A DNA stretch of 19,469 bases from an uncultured Lachnospiraceae bacterium (GTDB lineage: Bacteria; Bacillota; Clostridia; Lachnospirales; Lachnospiraceae). How positions within the stretch are numbered: position 1 is the first letter of the stretch; each line of letters starts with the position of its first letter. Of the stretch, positions 7,354 to 15,482 are shown one piece after another. The position numbers and the translations under genes were made by a program. The stretch is taken from assembly GCA_958446555.1 (NCBI GenBank), contig CAUCWU010000007.1, positions 1 through 19,469 of the forward strand. The letters run 5' to 3'. The notes below the pieces were generated by a model that was not told the DNA's origin, ran no database searches, and saw only the letters and a program-made list of their open reading frames with translations.

Positions 7354-9228
7354 ATGATAAGAAAGAAGTGGAAGCATTTTTTGATATCAGCTGCATTGCT
7401 TACAATTATATTTGTTAGTATTGAACGTTACAATAATTATATTGGGCAGAAGTTTTATAAGGAAAGTACGCAGGGACTGTTTGCTACATATAAGCAGCTT
7501 GATAAGACTTTTTTGATGTTTGCGCAGCGCAATTGGAATGCACTTGAGGACTGGTGCAATTATTTGAATTATTGTGTAGAAGAACAGGATAAAAAAGAAC
7601 AAAATGCAGAAGATGGATGGGTTAATTTTGTAAATGACCGTAAAAATTGGCAGTACAGCGATTTTTATGTTTTTAATGAAGACTGCGAGTATTGGACTAT
7701 TGATGGACGAAGAGGAACGGCAGAGCACGTGAAGGATGCTTTTAAAGCGCTTTATGAAAAAAAGGGTCCTATTGTGTCAAGCTATGTTGCAAGCGATGGA
7801 GAAACTAAAATCTTGTTTGCAGTTCCTTCAGATCCCATTGAGTTAAATAACGTGACATATACAGCGTTTGCAGTTTCATATGATAACAGTATTGTGAAAA
7901 AGTTGATCGGAGACGGCGTATATAATAATAAAAGTGATTGTTACATAGTTGATTCTGATGGAACAGTGCTTATGTCACTTGAACCAGAGACGCAGATCAC
8001 AGATGGCTTTAACAATATTTTTGATTTTATTCAGGAAAAAACGCAGTCATATAACAAAGATTATCTGGAGCGAATGAAGAAAACTGTGCCAACAAAGGGC
8101 AAAGGAAGTGTTTCATTTAAATATCAAAAATCAGAGTATTATCTTGTCTATCAGCCAGTAGGAATTGACGACTGGTCAATTGTAGGTATTGTGGAAAAGA
8201 GTGTTGTTGACTCTGGTATGAGAATGGTTCAGGGAACGACTATCGTTTTGTTGTGTATGATGGAAATATGTATAATGATTGGAGTTGTCATTTTAATGAA
8301 GCAGCGTGCAAATGCACAGCTCCAAAAAGAAGCAGACGAGCGCATCAAAGCGGAAAAGAAAAAGGAAATTTCCGAGCAGCTGTTTTTGGGAATTTCGCAG
8401 ATTGTTGACTGTTTTGCAATTTGCGATTTAGAAAATAACAGATATGAATATGAAGACAAGCGAGGCGAATATCTTTATCCGAAAAAAGGAGCTTATGACC
8501 AATTTATTAAGGAAATTTCTGATCAATATACGATATTGACAGATGGAGAAAATGCAAAGTTTACGAATATGCTTTCTGTTTGGAATGTGCGGCAGCTGAT
8601 AAAGGGACAGAAGGATTCTTATTGTTTAGAGTATTGCGCCAGAGATAAAAGCAGATTCTTTATTATGAATGTGATTCCAGTTGAGTGGGAAGGGGATACG
8701 CTTACAAAAATCATGCTTGTTACACAGGATATGGGACAGCAGCATGAGCTTGAAAACCTTGCTAATACAGATGCGCTTACAGGACTCTTTAATAAACGTT
8801 ATTTTGAAAAAATGATGGAAATAAGAGATGAAAAGAAAAAACCGTATGCTCTGTTTTATATGGATCTTGATTTTTTTAAGCCTGTGAATGATACATATGG
8901 CCATGAGATGGGTGATAAAGTTCTAAAGGAAGTGGCAAAAAGACTTCTTAAATGTATCAGAAGCAATGATTATGCTTTCCGCATTGGCGGTGACGAATTT
9001 ATGCTCATCTTAAACGGAAATCTGGATGCACAGCTTTGTGAAAAGAGAATTGAGCGTATAAAAAAGCTGATTGGAGAACCGTATGAGTTTGATGGTCATA
9101 CGATCAAGATAGGAATTAGTTGTGGAAGTGCTGTCTATCCTGATGATGCCGACTGTGCAGCAGATATCCAAAAGATTGCTGATAAACGCATGTATGAAGA
9201 TAAAAAAATTAACCATGCACAGCGGTGA
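7354..9228 (+). CDS. Membrane diguanylate cyclase with extracytoplasmic sensor
   Basis: Predicted to make cyclic di-GMP from two GTP in response to an external signal. From ATG 7354 the protein is 624 aa. TM1 lies near 8-24, an extracytoplasmic region of Cache-like size spans about 30-290, TM2 about 296-316, and a charged helix about 319-344 leads to a PAS-sized region (about 350-460) and a GGDEF domain from about 470 to the end. The active-site loop is intact as GGDEF at 545-549, and an RxxD inhibitory site (RSND, 536-539) sits five residues before it, so product feedback is expected. The frame extends to an ATG at 7336, but AGGAGG at 7341-7346 is correctly spaced only for 7354. No EAL or HD-GYP domain is present. 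No terminator is visible behind it, so transcripts may run into the pheS leader. The Cache and PAS assignments rest on layout, not a profile match. Confidence 0.85.
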   Translation: MIRKKWKHFLISAALLTIIFVSIERYNNYIGQKFYKESTQGLFATYKQLDKTFLMFAQRNWNALEDWCNYLNYCVEEQDKKEQNAEDGWVNFVNDRKNWQYSDFYVFNEDCEYWTIDGRRGTAEHVKDAFKALYEKKGPIVSSYVASDGETKILFAVPSDPIELNNVTYTAFAVSYDNSIVKKLIGDGVYNNKSDCYIVDSDGTVLMSLEPETQITDGFNNIFDFIQEKTQSYNKDYLERMKKTVPTKGKGSVSFKYQKSEYYLVYQPVGIDDWSIVGIVEKSVVDSGMRMVQGTTIVLLCMMEICIMIGVVILMKQRANAQLQKEADERIKAEKKKEISEQLFLGISQIVDCFAICDLENNRYEYEDKRGEYLYPKKGAYDQFIKEISDQYTILTDGENAKFTNMLSVWNVRQLIKGQKDSYCLEYCARDKSRFFIMNVIPVEWEGDTLTKIMLVTQDMGQQHELENLANTDALTGLFNKRYFEKMMEIRDEKKKPYALFYMDLDFFKPVNDTYGHEMGDKVLKEVAKRLLKCIRSNDYAFRIGGDEFMLILNGNLDAQLCEKRIERIKKLIGEPYEFDGHTIKIGISCGSAVYPDDADCAADIQKIADKRMYEDKKINHAQR

Positions 9229-9255
9229 AAAACATCAAGGTAGGTCGGGGAGGGG

Positions 9256-9283
9256 TTGACTTCTCTTTGAAAACTGTTATAAT
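9256..9283 (+). promoter_or_regulatory. Promoter of the pheST T-box operon
   Basis: TTGACT (9256-9261), a 16-nt spacer and TATAAT (9278-9283) form a near-consensus sigma-A promoter. It lies just before the T-box stem I and about 400 nt before pheS. Confidence 0.8.
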
Positions 9284-9289
9284 AAACAA

Positions 9290-9561
9290 TGACTGAGAAA
9301 ATGTGTAAGTAGTCTGTACCATTCGGTTTTCCAGAGAGGCCGCATAACCTGCTGAGAGTGCTGCCATCCGCCTACAGATGAATTTCAGCATTGGAGTCTT
9401 CCACGAAAATTTTGTTTCTAACAAAAGCTAAGTGGATGCAGCTGCTGCATTATGGCAGATCAAGTGCGGATTGTAATAATTTTTATAATCCGAACATGGG
9501 TGGTACCGCGGATTTATTCGTCCCATAAAGGTTTTGAAAAAAGCCTCTATGGGACTTTTTT
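9290..9561 (+). promoter_or_regulatory. T-box leader, tRNA-Phe specific (specifier UUC)
   Basis: Transcribed leader that senses uncharged tRNA-Phe and lets transcription continue into pheST when phenylalanyl-tRNA runs short. In stem I, UCUGUA (9313-9318) pairs with UACAGA (9373-9378). Below this helix AGTA (9308-9311) faces GAA (9380-9382), the loop-E motif of the specifier loop, and AATG (9300-9303) can pair with CATT (9389-9392). The specifier is then TTC at 9384-9386, followed by A, a phenylalanine codon that agrees with the genes downstream. The T-box sequence TGGGTGGTACCGCG lies at 9497-9510; its TGGT bulge would pair with the acceptor end ACCA. The terminator stem is GTCCCATA (9520-9527) with TATGGGAC (9548-9555), followed by six T residues. 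Confidence 0.93.
9520..9561 (+). terminator. Regulated terminator of the T-box leader
   Basis: GTCCCATA (9520-9527) pairs perfectly with TATGGGAC (9548-9555), extended by an AAGG/GCCT helix, then TTTTTT at 9556-9561. It is the off-state alternative to the T-box antiterminator. Confidence 0.88.
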
Positions 9562-9579
9562 ATTTGGTGATTTTTCAGA

Positions 9580-9597
9580 GCCTCGCAGAGGCATTTT
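9580..9597 (+). other. Small hairpin between T-box terminator and pheS
   Basis: GCCTC (9580-9584) pairs with GAGGC (9588-9592) around a GCA loop, followed by ATTTTG. It resembles a weak second terminator or a remnant of one. Downstream, TTCGTCCCATA recurs at 9631-9641. Confidence 0.35.
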
Positions 9598-9678
9598 GCG
9601 AAGGGGGTTTCTGAATAGTTACGATATTTGTTCGTCCCATAGAAAAAGCAACATTTAAGAAAGCAGAGGAAAGGTTAT

Positions 9679-10725
9679 ATGCAGGAAACACACAAGCTGT
9701 CCGACAATCTTGCTGCTCTGAAGGAGAAGATTGAGACCGGACTGGAAGGATTGTCCAATTCTAAGGAACTGTATGAGTTCAGAAGCTCTTATCTGGAAGG
9801 AAAAAAGAGTAAGATCAGCGAGCTGATGAAGGAAATGAGAAATCTTGCACCAGAAGAGCGTGCAGGATACGGAAAGTCAGTAAACGAGTTAAAGGAGTGG
9901 GCGATTGATCGTTTCTCCAAGATGGAAGAAAAAATGAAGCAGTTAGAGTTACAGCGCCGCTATGAGTCTGAAAAAATTGACCTGACACTTCCAGCAGATG
10001 AGACTGGCATTGGAAATCTTCATCCGATTACACTTGTTCGCAATCAGTTAATCGATATCTTTGCAGGCATGGGCTTTGAGATCTATGAGGGCGCAGAGAT
10101 CGAAAATGATTACTATAACTTTACGGCACTGAACACACCGAAGGATCATCCGGCAAGAGATATGCAGGATACTTTCTATCTGTCACCAGAGTTCTTGCTT
10201 CGCACACAGACTTCATCAGGTCAGATTCATGTTATGGAGAGCAAGAAGCCGCCGATCAAGATTTTATCTCCAGGAAGAGTATTCCGTTCTGATGATGATG
10301 CGACTCATTCTCCAATGTTCCATCAGATGGAGGGACTTGTTGTTGATAAGGGAATTACCCTGTCTGATTTAAAGGGTATGCTTGATCTGTTTGTACAGAA
10401 AATTTACGGAGAGGGAACTGTGACCCGTCTTCGTCCGTCTTACTTCCCATTCACAGAGCCGTCTGTAGAGGTTGACTGCAGCTGCTTTGAGTGCGGCGGC
10501 AAGGGCTGTAATTTGTGTAAGGGAACTGGCTGGATCGAAATTCTTGGTGCTGGCGTAGTAAATAAGAAAGTCCTTGAAAACTGTGGCATCGATTCCGAAG
10601 AATACAGCGGTTTTGCGTTTGGTATCGGTCTTGAGCGTACTGCAATGCTTAAGTATGGTATCAACAACATCAAGATGCTGTTTGGATCGGATCTGCGTGT
10701 CCTGAAACAGATTAACGAGAAATAA
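9679..10725 (+). CDS. pheS: Phenylalanine-tRNA ligase alpha subunit
   Basis: Catalytic alpha subunit of the alpha2-beta2 phenylalanyl-tRNA synthetase, which charges tRNA-Phe in the cytoplasm. The 348-aa protein has the N-terminal coiled-coil region (about 1-95) used for tRNA contact, then the class II catalytic core with motif 2 around 199-216 (GRVFRSDDDATHSPMFHQ) and motif 3 at about 311-324 (GFAFGIGLERTAML). A Cys-rich loop with Cys267, 269, 272, 277 and 280 is of the kind seen in many bacterial PheS proteins. ATG 9679 follows AGAGGAAAGG. The T-box leader with a UUC specifier controls it, and pheT begins 18 nt after its stop. Confidence 0.97.
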   Translation: MQETHKLSDNLAALKEKIETGLEGLSNSKELYEFRSSYLEGKKSKISELMKEMRNLAPEERAGYGKSVNELKEWAIDRFSKMEEKMKQLELQRRYESEKIDLTLPADETGIGNLHPITLVRNQLIDIFAGMGFEIYEGAEIENDYYNFTALNTPKDHPARDMQDTFYLSPEFLLRTQTSSGQIHVMESKKPPIKILSPGRVFRSDDDATHSPMFHQMEGLVVDKGITLSDLKGMLDLFVQKIYGEGTVTRLRPSYFPFTEPSVEVDCSCFECGGKGCNLCKGTGWIEILGAGVVNKKVLENCGIDSEEYSGFAFGIGLERTAMLKYGINNIKMLFGSDLRVLKQINEK

Positions 10726-10743
10726 GAAAGGACGGAAACGAAT

Positions 10744-13188
10744 ATGTTAGTACCATTAAGTTGGCTTAAAGAATATGTAGATATTGATGTAACACCGCAG
10801 GAGCTTGAAAAAAAGCTGTTTGACGGCGGATTTGAGGTAGAAGAGCTGTATCAGGTTGGTCATGACATCGATAAGATTGTAGTTGGTCTTGTTGAGACTT
10901 GTGAGCCGATTCCGGAGACACATCTTCATGTGTGTCAGGTTAATGCAGGTGAGTATGGCACTATGCAGATTTGCTGCGGCGCTGACAATGTACAGGCAGG
11001 CGGCAAGTATCCGGTAGCACTTGTTGGTGCAACTGTTTATGCAACAGCGAAGGATCATAAGACAATCGAAGGCGTGATGACAATTAAAAAGGGTAAGCTT
11101 CGCGGTTTTGAGTCATACGGTATGCTTTGCTCTGGAACAGAGCTTGGCTTAACAGAGGATCTGTATCCGGGTGCAGGCTACAATGGTTTGTTAGAGATGC
11201 CGGCTGATGCACAGCCTGGTGCAGATGTAAAGGCTATCACAGGTCTTGATGACTGGATGTTTGACATCTCATTAACTGCAAACAGACCGGACTGCCAGAG
11301 CATCTTAGGAATCGCAAGAGAGGTTTCTGCAATGCTTGAGAAGCCATTAAAGATGCCGTCAACCGATTATACAGAGACTGATGTAAAGAAGGATGGCTTT
11401 AAGGTAAGTGTTGAGGCACCAGATCTTTGCCCGCGTTACAGTGCACACTATGTATATGATGTAAAGATGGGTGAGTCTCCGGCATGGATGAAGCGTCGTC
11501 TTGCACTTGTTGGTATTGGATCAATCAGTAACATCGTAGATATCACAAACTATGTATTAAAAGAGATTGGACAGCCAATGCATGCATTTGACTGCTCTTA
11601 CCTTGAGGGCAACGAGATTTGCGTAAGAAGAGCACATGAGGGTGAGAAGATTGTTACACTTGATGAGCAGGAGTACACAATGTCACCAGCTAATCTTGTT
11701 ATCTGCGACGGCGTAAAGCCAGTTGCATTAGCAGGTGTTATGGGCGGATTAAATTCTGAGATTCGTGACACAACAGAAAGTGTTATGTTTGAGGCTGCTA
11801 AGTTTGCAAGAGATAATGTTAGAAAGACTGCAAGAGCACTTGGAAAGTCTTCTGATTCAAGCTCAAGATTCGAGAAGGGTGTGGATGAGTATTCAACTGT
11901 TCTTGGTATGAAGCGTGCACTTCATTTAATCGAGGAGCTTGGCTGCGGAAAGGTTTCTTCTACTCATGTAGATGTTAATGTTGGAAACAGCATCGAGCCT
12001 CAGCCGATGCAGGTAAGCATCCATAAGGTAAACAGCGTTCTTGGAATTGAGGTTCCGGCAGAGGAGATTGTACGTCTGATGAAGAATTTAAACTTCAATC
12101 CGACAGTTGAAGGTGACGTACTGACTCTTCAGGTACCAGCTTACCGTGAGGATATGCTGCCAGAGGGTGAGAATGATGTAGAGCGTTATCCAGATGTGGC
12201 AGAGGAAGTAATCCGTATGTATGGTTATGACCATATTAAGTCAACATTTATGCCTTCTGCACAGGTAACAGCAGGCGGATATAACAAAGAGCAGAAGGGC
12301 GAGCTTGCATTAAAGCGTACTCTTTGTACTATGGGTGCATATGAGTGTATGCATTACTCATTCTTCTCTCCGTCTGATTTGGATCTTTTGAAGTTCCCGG
12401 CTGATGCGAAGGAGCGTTTCGCAATTCAGATCATGAATCCAATCAATATTGATCTGTCATTAATGCGCACCACACTTGCTGCATCAATGCTCAATGCTAT
12501 TTCAAGAAATGAAAAGCAGGGTATTCTTGATGGAAGACTTTTTGAGGTTGCAAATATCTTTATTCCGAAAAATCTGCCGCTTACCGAGTATCCGGATGAG
12601 AGAAAGACTCTCTGCGTTGGTACCTTCGGTGCAAAGGAGTCCTTCTACACAATGAAGGGTATCGCAAACGGAATCGCAGATAGCTTAGACATCGAGTTCA
12701 CTTATGAGCCAGTACAGAAGTCCTTCCTGCATCCGTATCAGGCAGTAAAGGTATTATGTGAGGGCGAAGAAATTGGTTATTTCGGTAAGGTTGCATACGA
12801 CATTCAGGACAAGTTAAGCATGCGTGCAAGCGCATATGTTATGGAGCTTGATCTGGAGATTCTGTCCAAGTGGTATGATAAGAAGAGAACCTTCATTCCG
12901 CTGCCAAAGTTTGCAGAGGAGAAGCGTGACCTTGCATTCGTAATGGATAAGGCAATCACATGTGGAGAGATCGAGGACTGCATCCGCAAGGAAAATAAGT
13001 ATGTAAAGGAAATCAAGCTGTTTGATATCTACGAGGGAGGCCAGATTCCGGAAGGAAAGAAGAGTATGGCATTCTCTATCACATTCGTTCCAAAGGATGA
13101 GGCATTTGACGATGCACGCGTTCAGAAGTTTGTTGACAAGATCTGTGCAAAATTAAATGAAGAGTACGGCGTAGAGCTGAGAGCGTAA
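10744..13188 (+). CDS. pheT: Phenylalanine-tRNA ligase beta subunit
   Basis: Beta subunit of phenylalanyl-tRNA synthetase; it binds tRNA and carries the editing site that clears tyrosyl-tRNA-Phe. At 814 aa it has the full bacterial length. Order by position: an N-terminal MLVPLSWLKEYVDI start, an OB-fold tRNA-binding domain (about 40-155, with VCQVNAG and QICCGADNV), the B3/B4 editing region (about 210-385, with ISNIVDITNYV and GQPMHAFD), a B5 domain (about 410-485), a catalytic-like core and a C-terminal anticodon-binding fold (about 720-814, with FPxxxRDLAFV-type sequence). AAGGACGG precedes the ATG. It is co-transcribed with pheS and closed by a strong terminator. Confidence 0.97.
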   Translation: MLVPLSWLKEYVDIDVTPQELEKKLFDGGFEVEELYQVGHDIDKIVVGLVETCEPIPETHLHVCQVNAGEYGTMQICCGADNVQAGGKYPVALVGATVYATAKDHKTIEGVMTIKKGKLRGFESYGMLCSGTELGLTEDLYPGAGYNGLLEMPADAQPGADVKAITGLDDWMFDISLTANRPDCQSILGIAREVSAMLEKPLKMPSTDYTETDVKKDGFKVSVEAPDLCPRYSAHYVYDVKMGESPAWMKRRLALVGIGSISNIVDITNYVLKEIGQPMHAFDCSYLEGNEICVRRAHEGEKIVTLDEQEYTMSPANLVICDGVKPVALAGVMGGLNSEIRDTTESVMFEAAKFARDNVRKTARALGKSSDSSSRFEKGVDEYSTVLGMKRALHLIEELGCGKVSSTHVDVNVGNSIEPQPMQVSIHKVNSVLGIEVPAEEIVRLMKNLNFNPTVEGDVLTLQVPAYREDMLPEGENDVERYPDVAEEVIRMYGYDHIKSTFMPSAQVTAGGYNKEQKGELALKRTLCTMGAYECMHYSFFSPSDLDLLKFPADAKERFAIQIMNPINIDLSLMRTTLAASMLNAISRNEKQGILDGRLFEVANIFIPKNLPLTEYPDERKTLCVGTFGAKESFYTMKGIANGIADSLDIEFTYEPVQKSFLHPYQAVKVLCEGEEIGYFGKVAYDIQDKLSMRASAYVMELDLEILSKWYDKKRTFIPLPKFAEEKRDLAFVMDKAITCGEIEDCIRKENKYVKEIKLFDIYEGGQIPEGKKSMAFSITFVPKDEAFDDARVQKFVDKICAKLNEEYGVELRA

Positions 13189-13216
13189 GCAACTAGCAAT
13201 ACAAGATTTAAAATAT

Positions 13217-13262
13217 AGAGACCTCTGCAGGGCTGTAAAAGCTTTGTAGGGGTCTCTTTTTT
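13217..13262 (+). terminator. Intrinsic terminator of pheST
   Basis: A 13-bp stem, AGAGACCTCTGCA (13217-13229) with TGTAGGGGTCTCT (13245-13257, including G-U pairs), is followed by a T-run to 13262. It lies 29 nt after the pheT stop. Confidence 0.9.
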
Positions 13263-13273
13263 AAAATTTCCAC

Positions 13274-13423
13274 TTTAACTGTTTGCCAGAAAAATATATA
13301 ATAACAATTATAAGCAGCGTCTAACTCTGCAGGAATTACAAAGCGCATCTAAAGACACGTAAGACAAGGCATTATAAAAAATGTGATTGACATTGAAATT
13401 CTTTCAAATTTTTGTAATATAAT
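13274..13423 (+). promoter_or_regulatory. Candidate promoters upstream of the sigma-factor gene
   Basis: The 291-nt stretch 13263-13553 has no credible gene. Two promoter-like pairs are seen: TTAACT (13275-13280) with TATAAT (13297-13302) at 16 nt, and TTGAAA (13393-13398) with TATAAT (13418-13423) at 19 nt. A perfect TTGACA at 13387-13392 is 25 nt from the second -10, too far for normal use. The long untranslated stretch also holds a GACGTC palindrome near 13452. No ECF-type autoregulatory promoter is obvious. Confidence 0.35.
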
Positions 13424-13553
13424 AAAAAAATTCTTGTCTATATAGGTGAAGACGTCTTTAAAGGAAAGAAAATAAGCAGAGATGCATGTTAGCATTCTAG
13501 AGTCTGGTGATGGTGGAACGATAAAGGAAAACATAGCGAGAGGAGGGATTTTT

Positions 13554-14114
13554 ATGCGTGATCAGGAAATCACAGAGCTATTCTGGGAGCGAAAAGAGCA
13601 AGCAGTAACAGAGTCCAACATTCGATACGGCGCGTATTGCCGGCGAATTTCCTATAATATACTGGCAAACAAGGAAGATGTCGAAGAGTGCATGAATGAT
13701 ACCTGGTATCAGGCGTGGAACGCAATTCCTCCGCAGCGCCCATTGTGTTTAAAAGCATTTTTCGGGAAAATTATTCGCAATCTTTCTCTCAATCGTTGGA
13801 AGTGGGATCGGGCAGGAAAACGGATTCGACCAGAAGCAATGCTTGTGCTAGATGAATTAGGCGAATGCGTGTCGGGGCGTGAACAGCCAGAGGACGTGGT
13901 ACTCGCAGAGGAACTCAAAAAAGAAATTAATCGATTTTTGCATGGACTTTCCACTCGTGAACAAGGCATGTTTGTTCAACGATATTTTTATCTGGAGTCA
14001 ATTAAAAGCATTGCGCGATATCATGGCATTACCGAAAATGCAGTTTCGGTAAATTTAAACCGTGTGCGCAAACAGTTAAAGCAGTATCTCTCAGAAAGGG
14101 GGTACCATTTATGA
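13554..14114 (+). CDS. Sigma-70-family RNA polymerase sigma factor (ECF-like)
   Basis: Small alternative sigma factor, 186 aa, with only regions 2 and 4 recognisable, as in ECF-type factors. Region 2 covers about 22-88, including the NKEDVEECMNDTWYQAW helix (39-55) and the FFGKIIRNLSLNRWKW segment (69-84). Region 4 covers about 128-182, with TREQGMFVQRYF and the helix-turn-helix SIARYHGITENAVSVNLNRVRKQL. The frame is open from 13482, but AGGAGG at 13541-13546 sits 7 nt before ATG 13554, and the extension does not resemble the family. The stop overlaps the next start (ATGA, 14111-14114), a sign of translational coupling with a likely membrane regulator. The regulated genes are unknown. Confidence 0.83.
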   Translation: MRDQEITELFWERKEQAVTESNIRYGAYCRRISYNILANKEDVEECMNDTWYQAWNAIPPQRPLCLKAFFGKIIRNLSLNRWKWDRAGKRIRPEAMLVLDELGECVSGREQPEDVVLAEELKKEINRFLHGLSTREQGMFVQRYFYLESIKSIARYHGITENAVSVNLNRVRKQLKQYLSERGYHL

Positions 14115-15316
14115 AGAAAGAAGATTTTTTAAAACTTATGGATGGCATCGATGATCGTTTAGTCGAAAAATATGCAATTTCAGACGAGGCAGAGGCAAGA
14201 CAAAAACAAATTAGGAGACAGAGACGACAGCGATGGCTCAACCGAGTAACAGGGTGTGCAGTTGCAGCGATAATTCTTGGCGTGATTGGTGTTGCAATGC
14301 TGTGCGCTTCCTTTGGCATTGTAAGAATGGACAGACAAAGCCAAAAAACTCCAGTATCTCTTGGTGATGGAAGTGATTCTCAAAATAATGAGAATAATGG
14401 AGATGAGGAAAAAGAGCTTTTGTTACAGGCATACCTTTCTTATATTGGAGTGGAGGAGCAGGACATTCAGAAAATCCAAAAGATGAACCAACAGATAGAA
14501 ACAATTATTCTTACAAAAGGGGACAGTGAGCAGCAGTCAGTATCTATTGAAACAGCGGTATATTTTGTGTATACCACAAATCAAGATAAGGTATTAGCAG
14601 TGCTTGCAGTTGATCTGCCCGATAAGGCAGTTCAATATGGATGCAGTGAAATCGAGATTGTGGATAACTGGAAGCAATATGAGGTCTCACAGGCGAATGC
14701 AGTACTTTATTCAGAGGAGACGCAGGAGTTTCAGTCACTCAGATGTGATACGACGAATGAGTACCAGCTTGTAATTTCAGGTATAAGTAGTGCGAAGGGG
14801 AATACTCAAAGCACGTCTCGAATGGTAGTCAGCTTTACGGTTGACAGGACAAGGCGCAGCCTAAATTTAGAGGGGTATCGGGTTCTATTCCACCTGAAAA
14901 GTACATTTTTGTGGGTGCTGGCAGCGTGGACCTTGGCCTCAGCTATAGTGATTGCTGCAGCATTGTGGTTCTTAAATCGCTCAGTAAAATTAAAAGAAGG
15001 CACAAAAGCAGGTCGCTTCCTGTTTGGTAAAGAAATAGAATATGGAGCAGTCGTAGAAAAGATAGAGAATATTGATCTTTTTAATCCGTCTCAATATATA
15101 ACGAAAAACGGAGTTGTTAGTCCAGGCTCATCTGGGCGCTACCATGTAGAGTTTCGCTTGCAGGATGATACACATATTGAACTGAGTGTATCGGCTAAGC
15201 AGGCAGGAAAATTTGAACTGGGTATGCGCGGAACGCTTGTCCATCGAAGAAATATTCTGATTTCCTTTGTGCCAGAGGATGTGGAAAAATCGGAGTATCA
15301 TGAAACCAAAAGATAA
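14111..15316 (+). CDS. Two-TM membrane protein, likely anti-sigma factor with DUF2500-like C-terminus
   Basis: Probable membrane-bound regulator of the preceding sigma factor. Seen in 401 aa: a 45-residue charged cytoplasmic N-terminus starting MKKEDFLKLMDGIDDRLVEKY, similar to the short helical tails of clostridial anti-sigma proteins; TM1 at about 46-71; an external domain of about 190 residues with an acidic, Asn/Ser-rich linker; TM2 at about 265-290; and a cytoplasmic C-terminus of about 110 residues. The C-terminal part (roughly 305-390: YGAVVEKIENID, YHVEFRLQDDTHIELSV, GMRGTLVHR) resembles the DUF2500 pattern from memory. No zinc-binding HxxxCxxC motif was seen, so it is not a ZAS-type anti-sigma. 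The 4-nt overlap with the sigma gene and AAGGGGG before the ATG support coupled expression. Anti-sigma function is inferred from position and topology. Confidence 0.62.
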   Translation: MKKEDFLKLMDGIDDRLVEKYAISDEAEARQKQIRRQRRQRWLNRVTGCAVAAIILGVIGVAMLCASFGIVRMDRQSQKTPVSLGDGSDSQNNENNGDEEKELLLQAYLSYIGVEEQDIQKIQKMNQQIETIILTKGDSEQQSVSIETAVYFVYTTNQDKVLAVLAVDLPDKAVQYGCSEIEIVDNWKQYEVSQANAVLYSEETQEFQSLRCDTTNEYQLVISGISSAKGNTQSTSRMVVSFTVDRTRRSLNLEGYRVLFHLKSTFLWVLAAWTLASAIVIAAALWFLNRSVKLKEGTKAGRFLFGKEIEYGAVVEKIENIDLFNPSQYITKNGVVSPGSSGRYHVEFRLQDDTHIELSVSAKQAGKFELGMRGTLVHRRNILISFVPEDVEKSEYHETKR

Positions 15317-15336
15317 TTAAAATTTCGTCAGCTATA

Positions 15337-15396
15337 CTGCCACTTGTTATTGATCATTCGGTCACATTGGACGATGAATTCAATGACAAGTGGCAG
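15337..15396. repeat. Imperfect inverted repeat, 17-bp arms, 26-nt loop
   Basis: CTGCCACTTGTTATTGA (15337-15353) and TCAATGACAAGTGGCAG (15380-15396) are complementary at 16 of 17 positions, the odd pair being T opposite G, which still pairs in RNA. The loop can pair further (TCAT with ATGA, GTC with GAC). No T-run follows on either strand, so it is not a typical intrinsic terminator. The right arm overlaps the -35 box of the downstream promoter. It could be an operator, an RNA hairpin or a small repeated palindromic element. Confidence 0.85.
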
Positions 15397-15411
15397 AATG
15401 CATGGTATAAT
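15383..15411 (+). promoter_or_regulatory. Promoter of the AAA-ATPase-like gene inside the inverted repeat
   Basis: ATGACA (15383-15388), a 17-nt spacer and TATAAT (15406-15411) form a strong sigma-A-type promoter about 70 nt before the start at 15483. The -35 lies within the right arm of the inverted repeat, so binding to the repeat would block RNA polymerase. Confidence 0.68.
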
Positions 15412-15482
15412 GATTTTATTGAGTAAAAATGAGTATTTTAAGGAATAACACATGATATTGAGAGGGAAGGAGTGTCAGCAGA

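Noticed and set aside
10440..10673. Minus-strand open frames opposite pheS, pheT and other real genes
   Set aside because: All overlap strongly supported genes, are short and low in complexity, and show no start signals.
13387..13423. Perfect TTGACA with TATAAT upstream of the sigma gene
   Set aside because: The spacer is 25 nt, too long for a normal sigma-A promoter; the overlapping TTGAAA at 19 nt is the better, still weak, option.
13482..13553. Upstream start of the sigma-factor frame
   Set aside because: AGGAGG at 13541-13546 is spaced for ATG 13554, and the upstream 24 residues do not match sigma factors.
15337..15396. Inverted repeat as a rho-independent terminator of the anti-sigma-like gene
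   Set aside because: Neither strand has a T-run after the stem, and the right arm doubles as a promoter -35 region.
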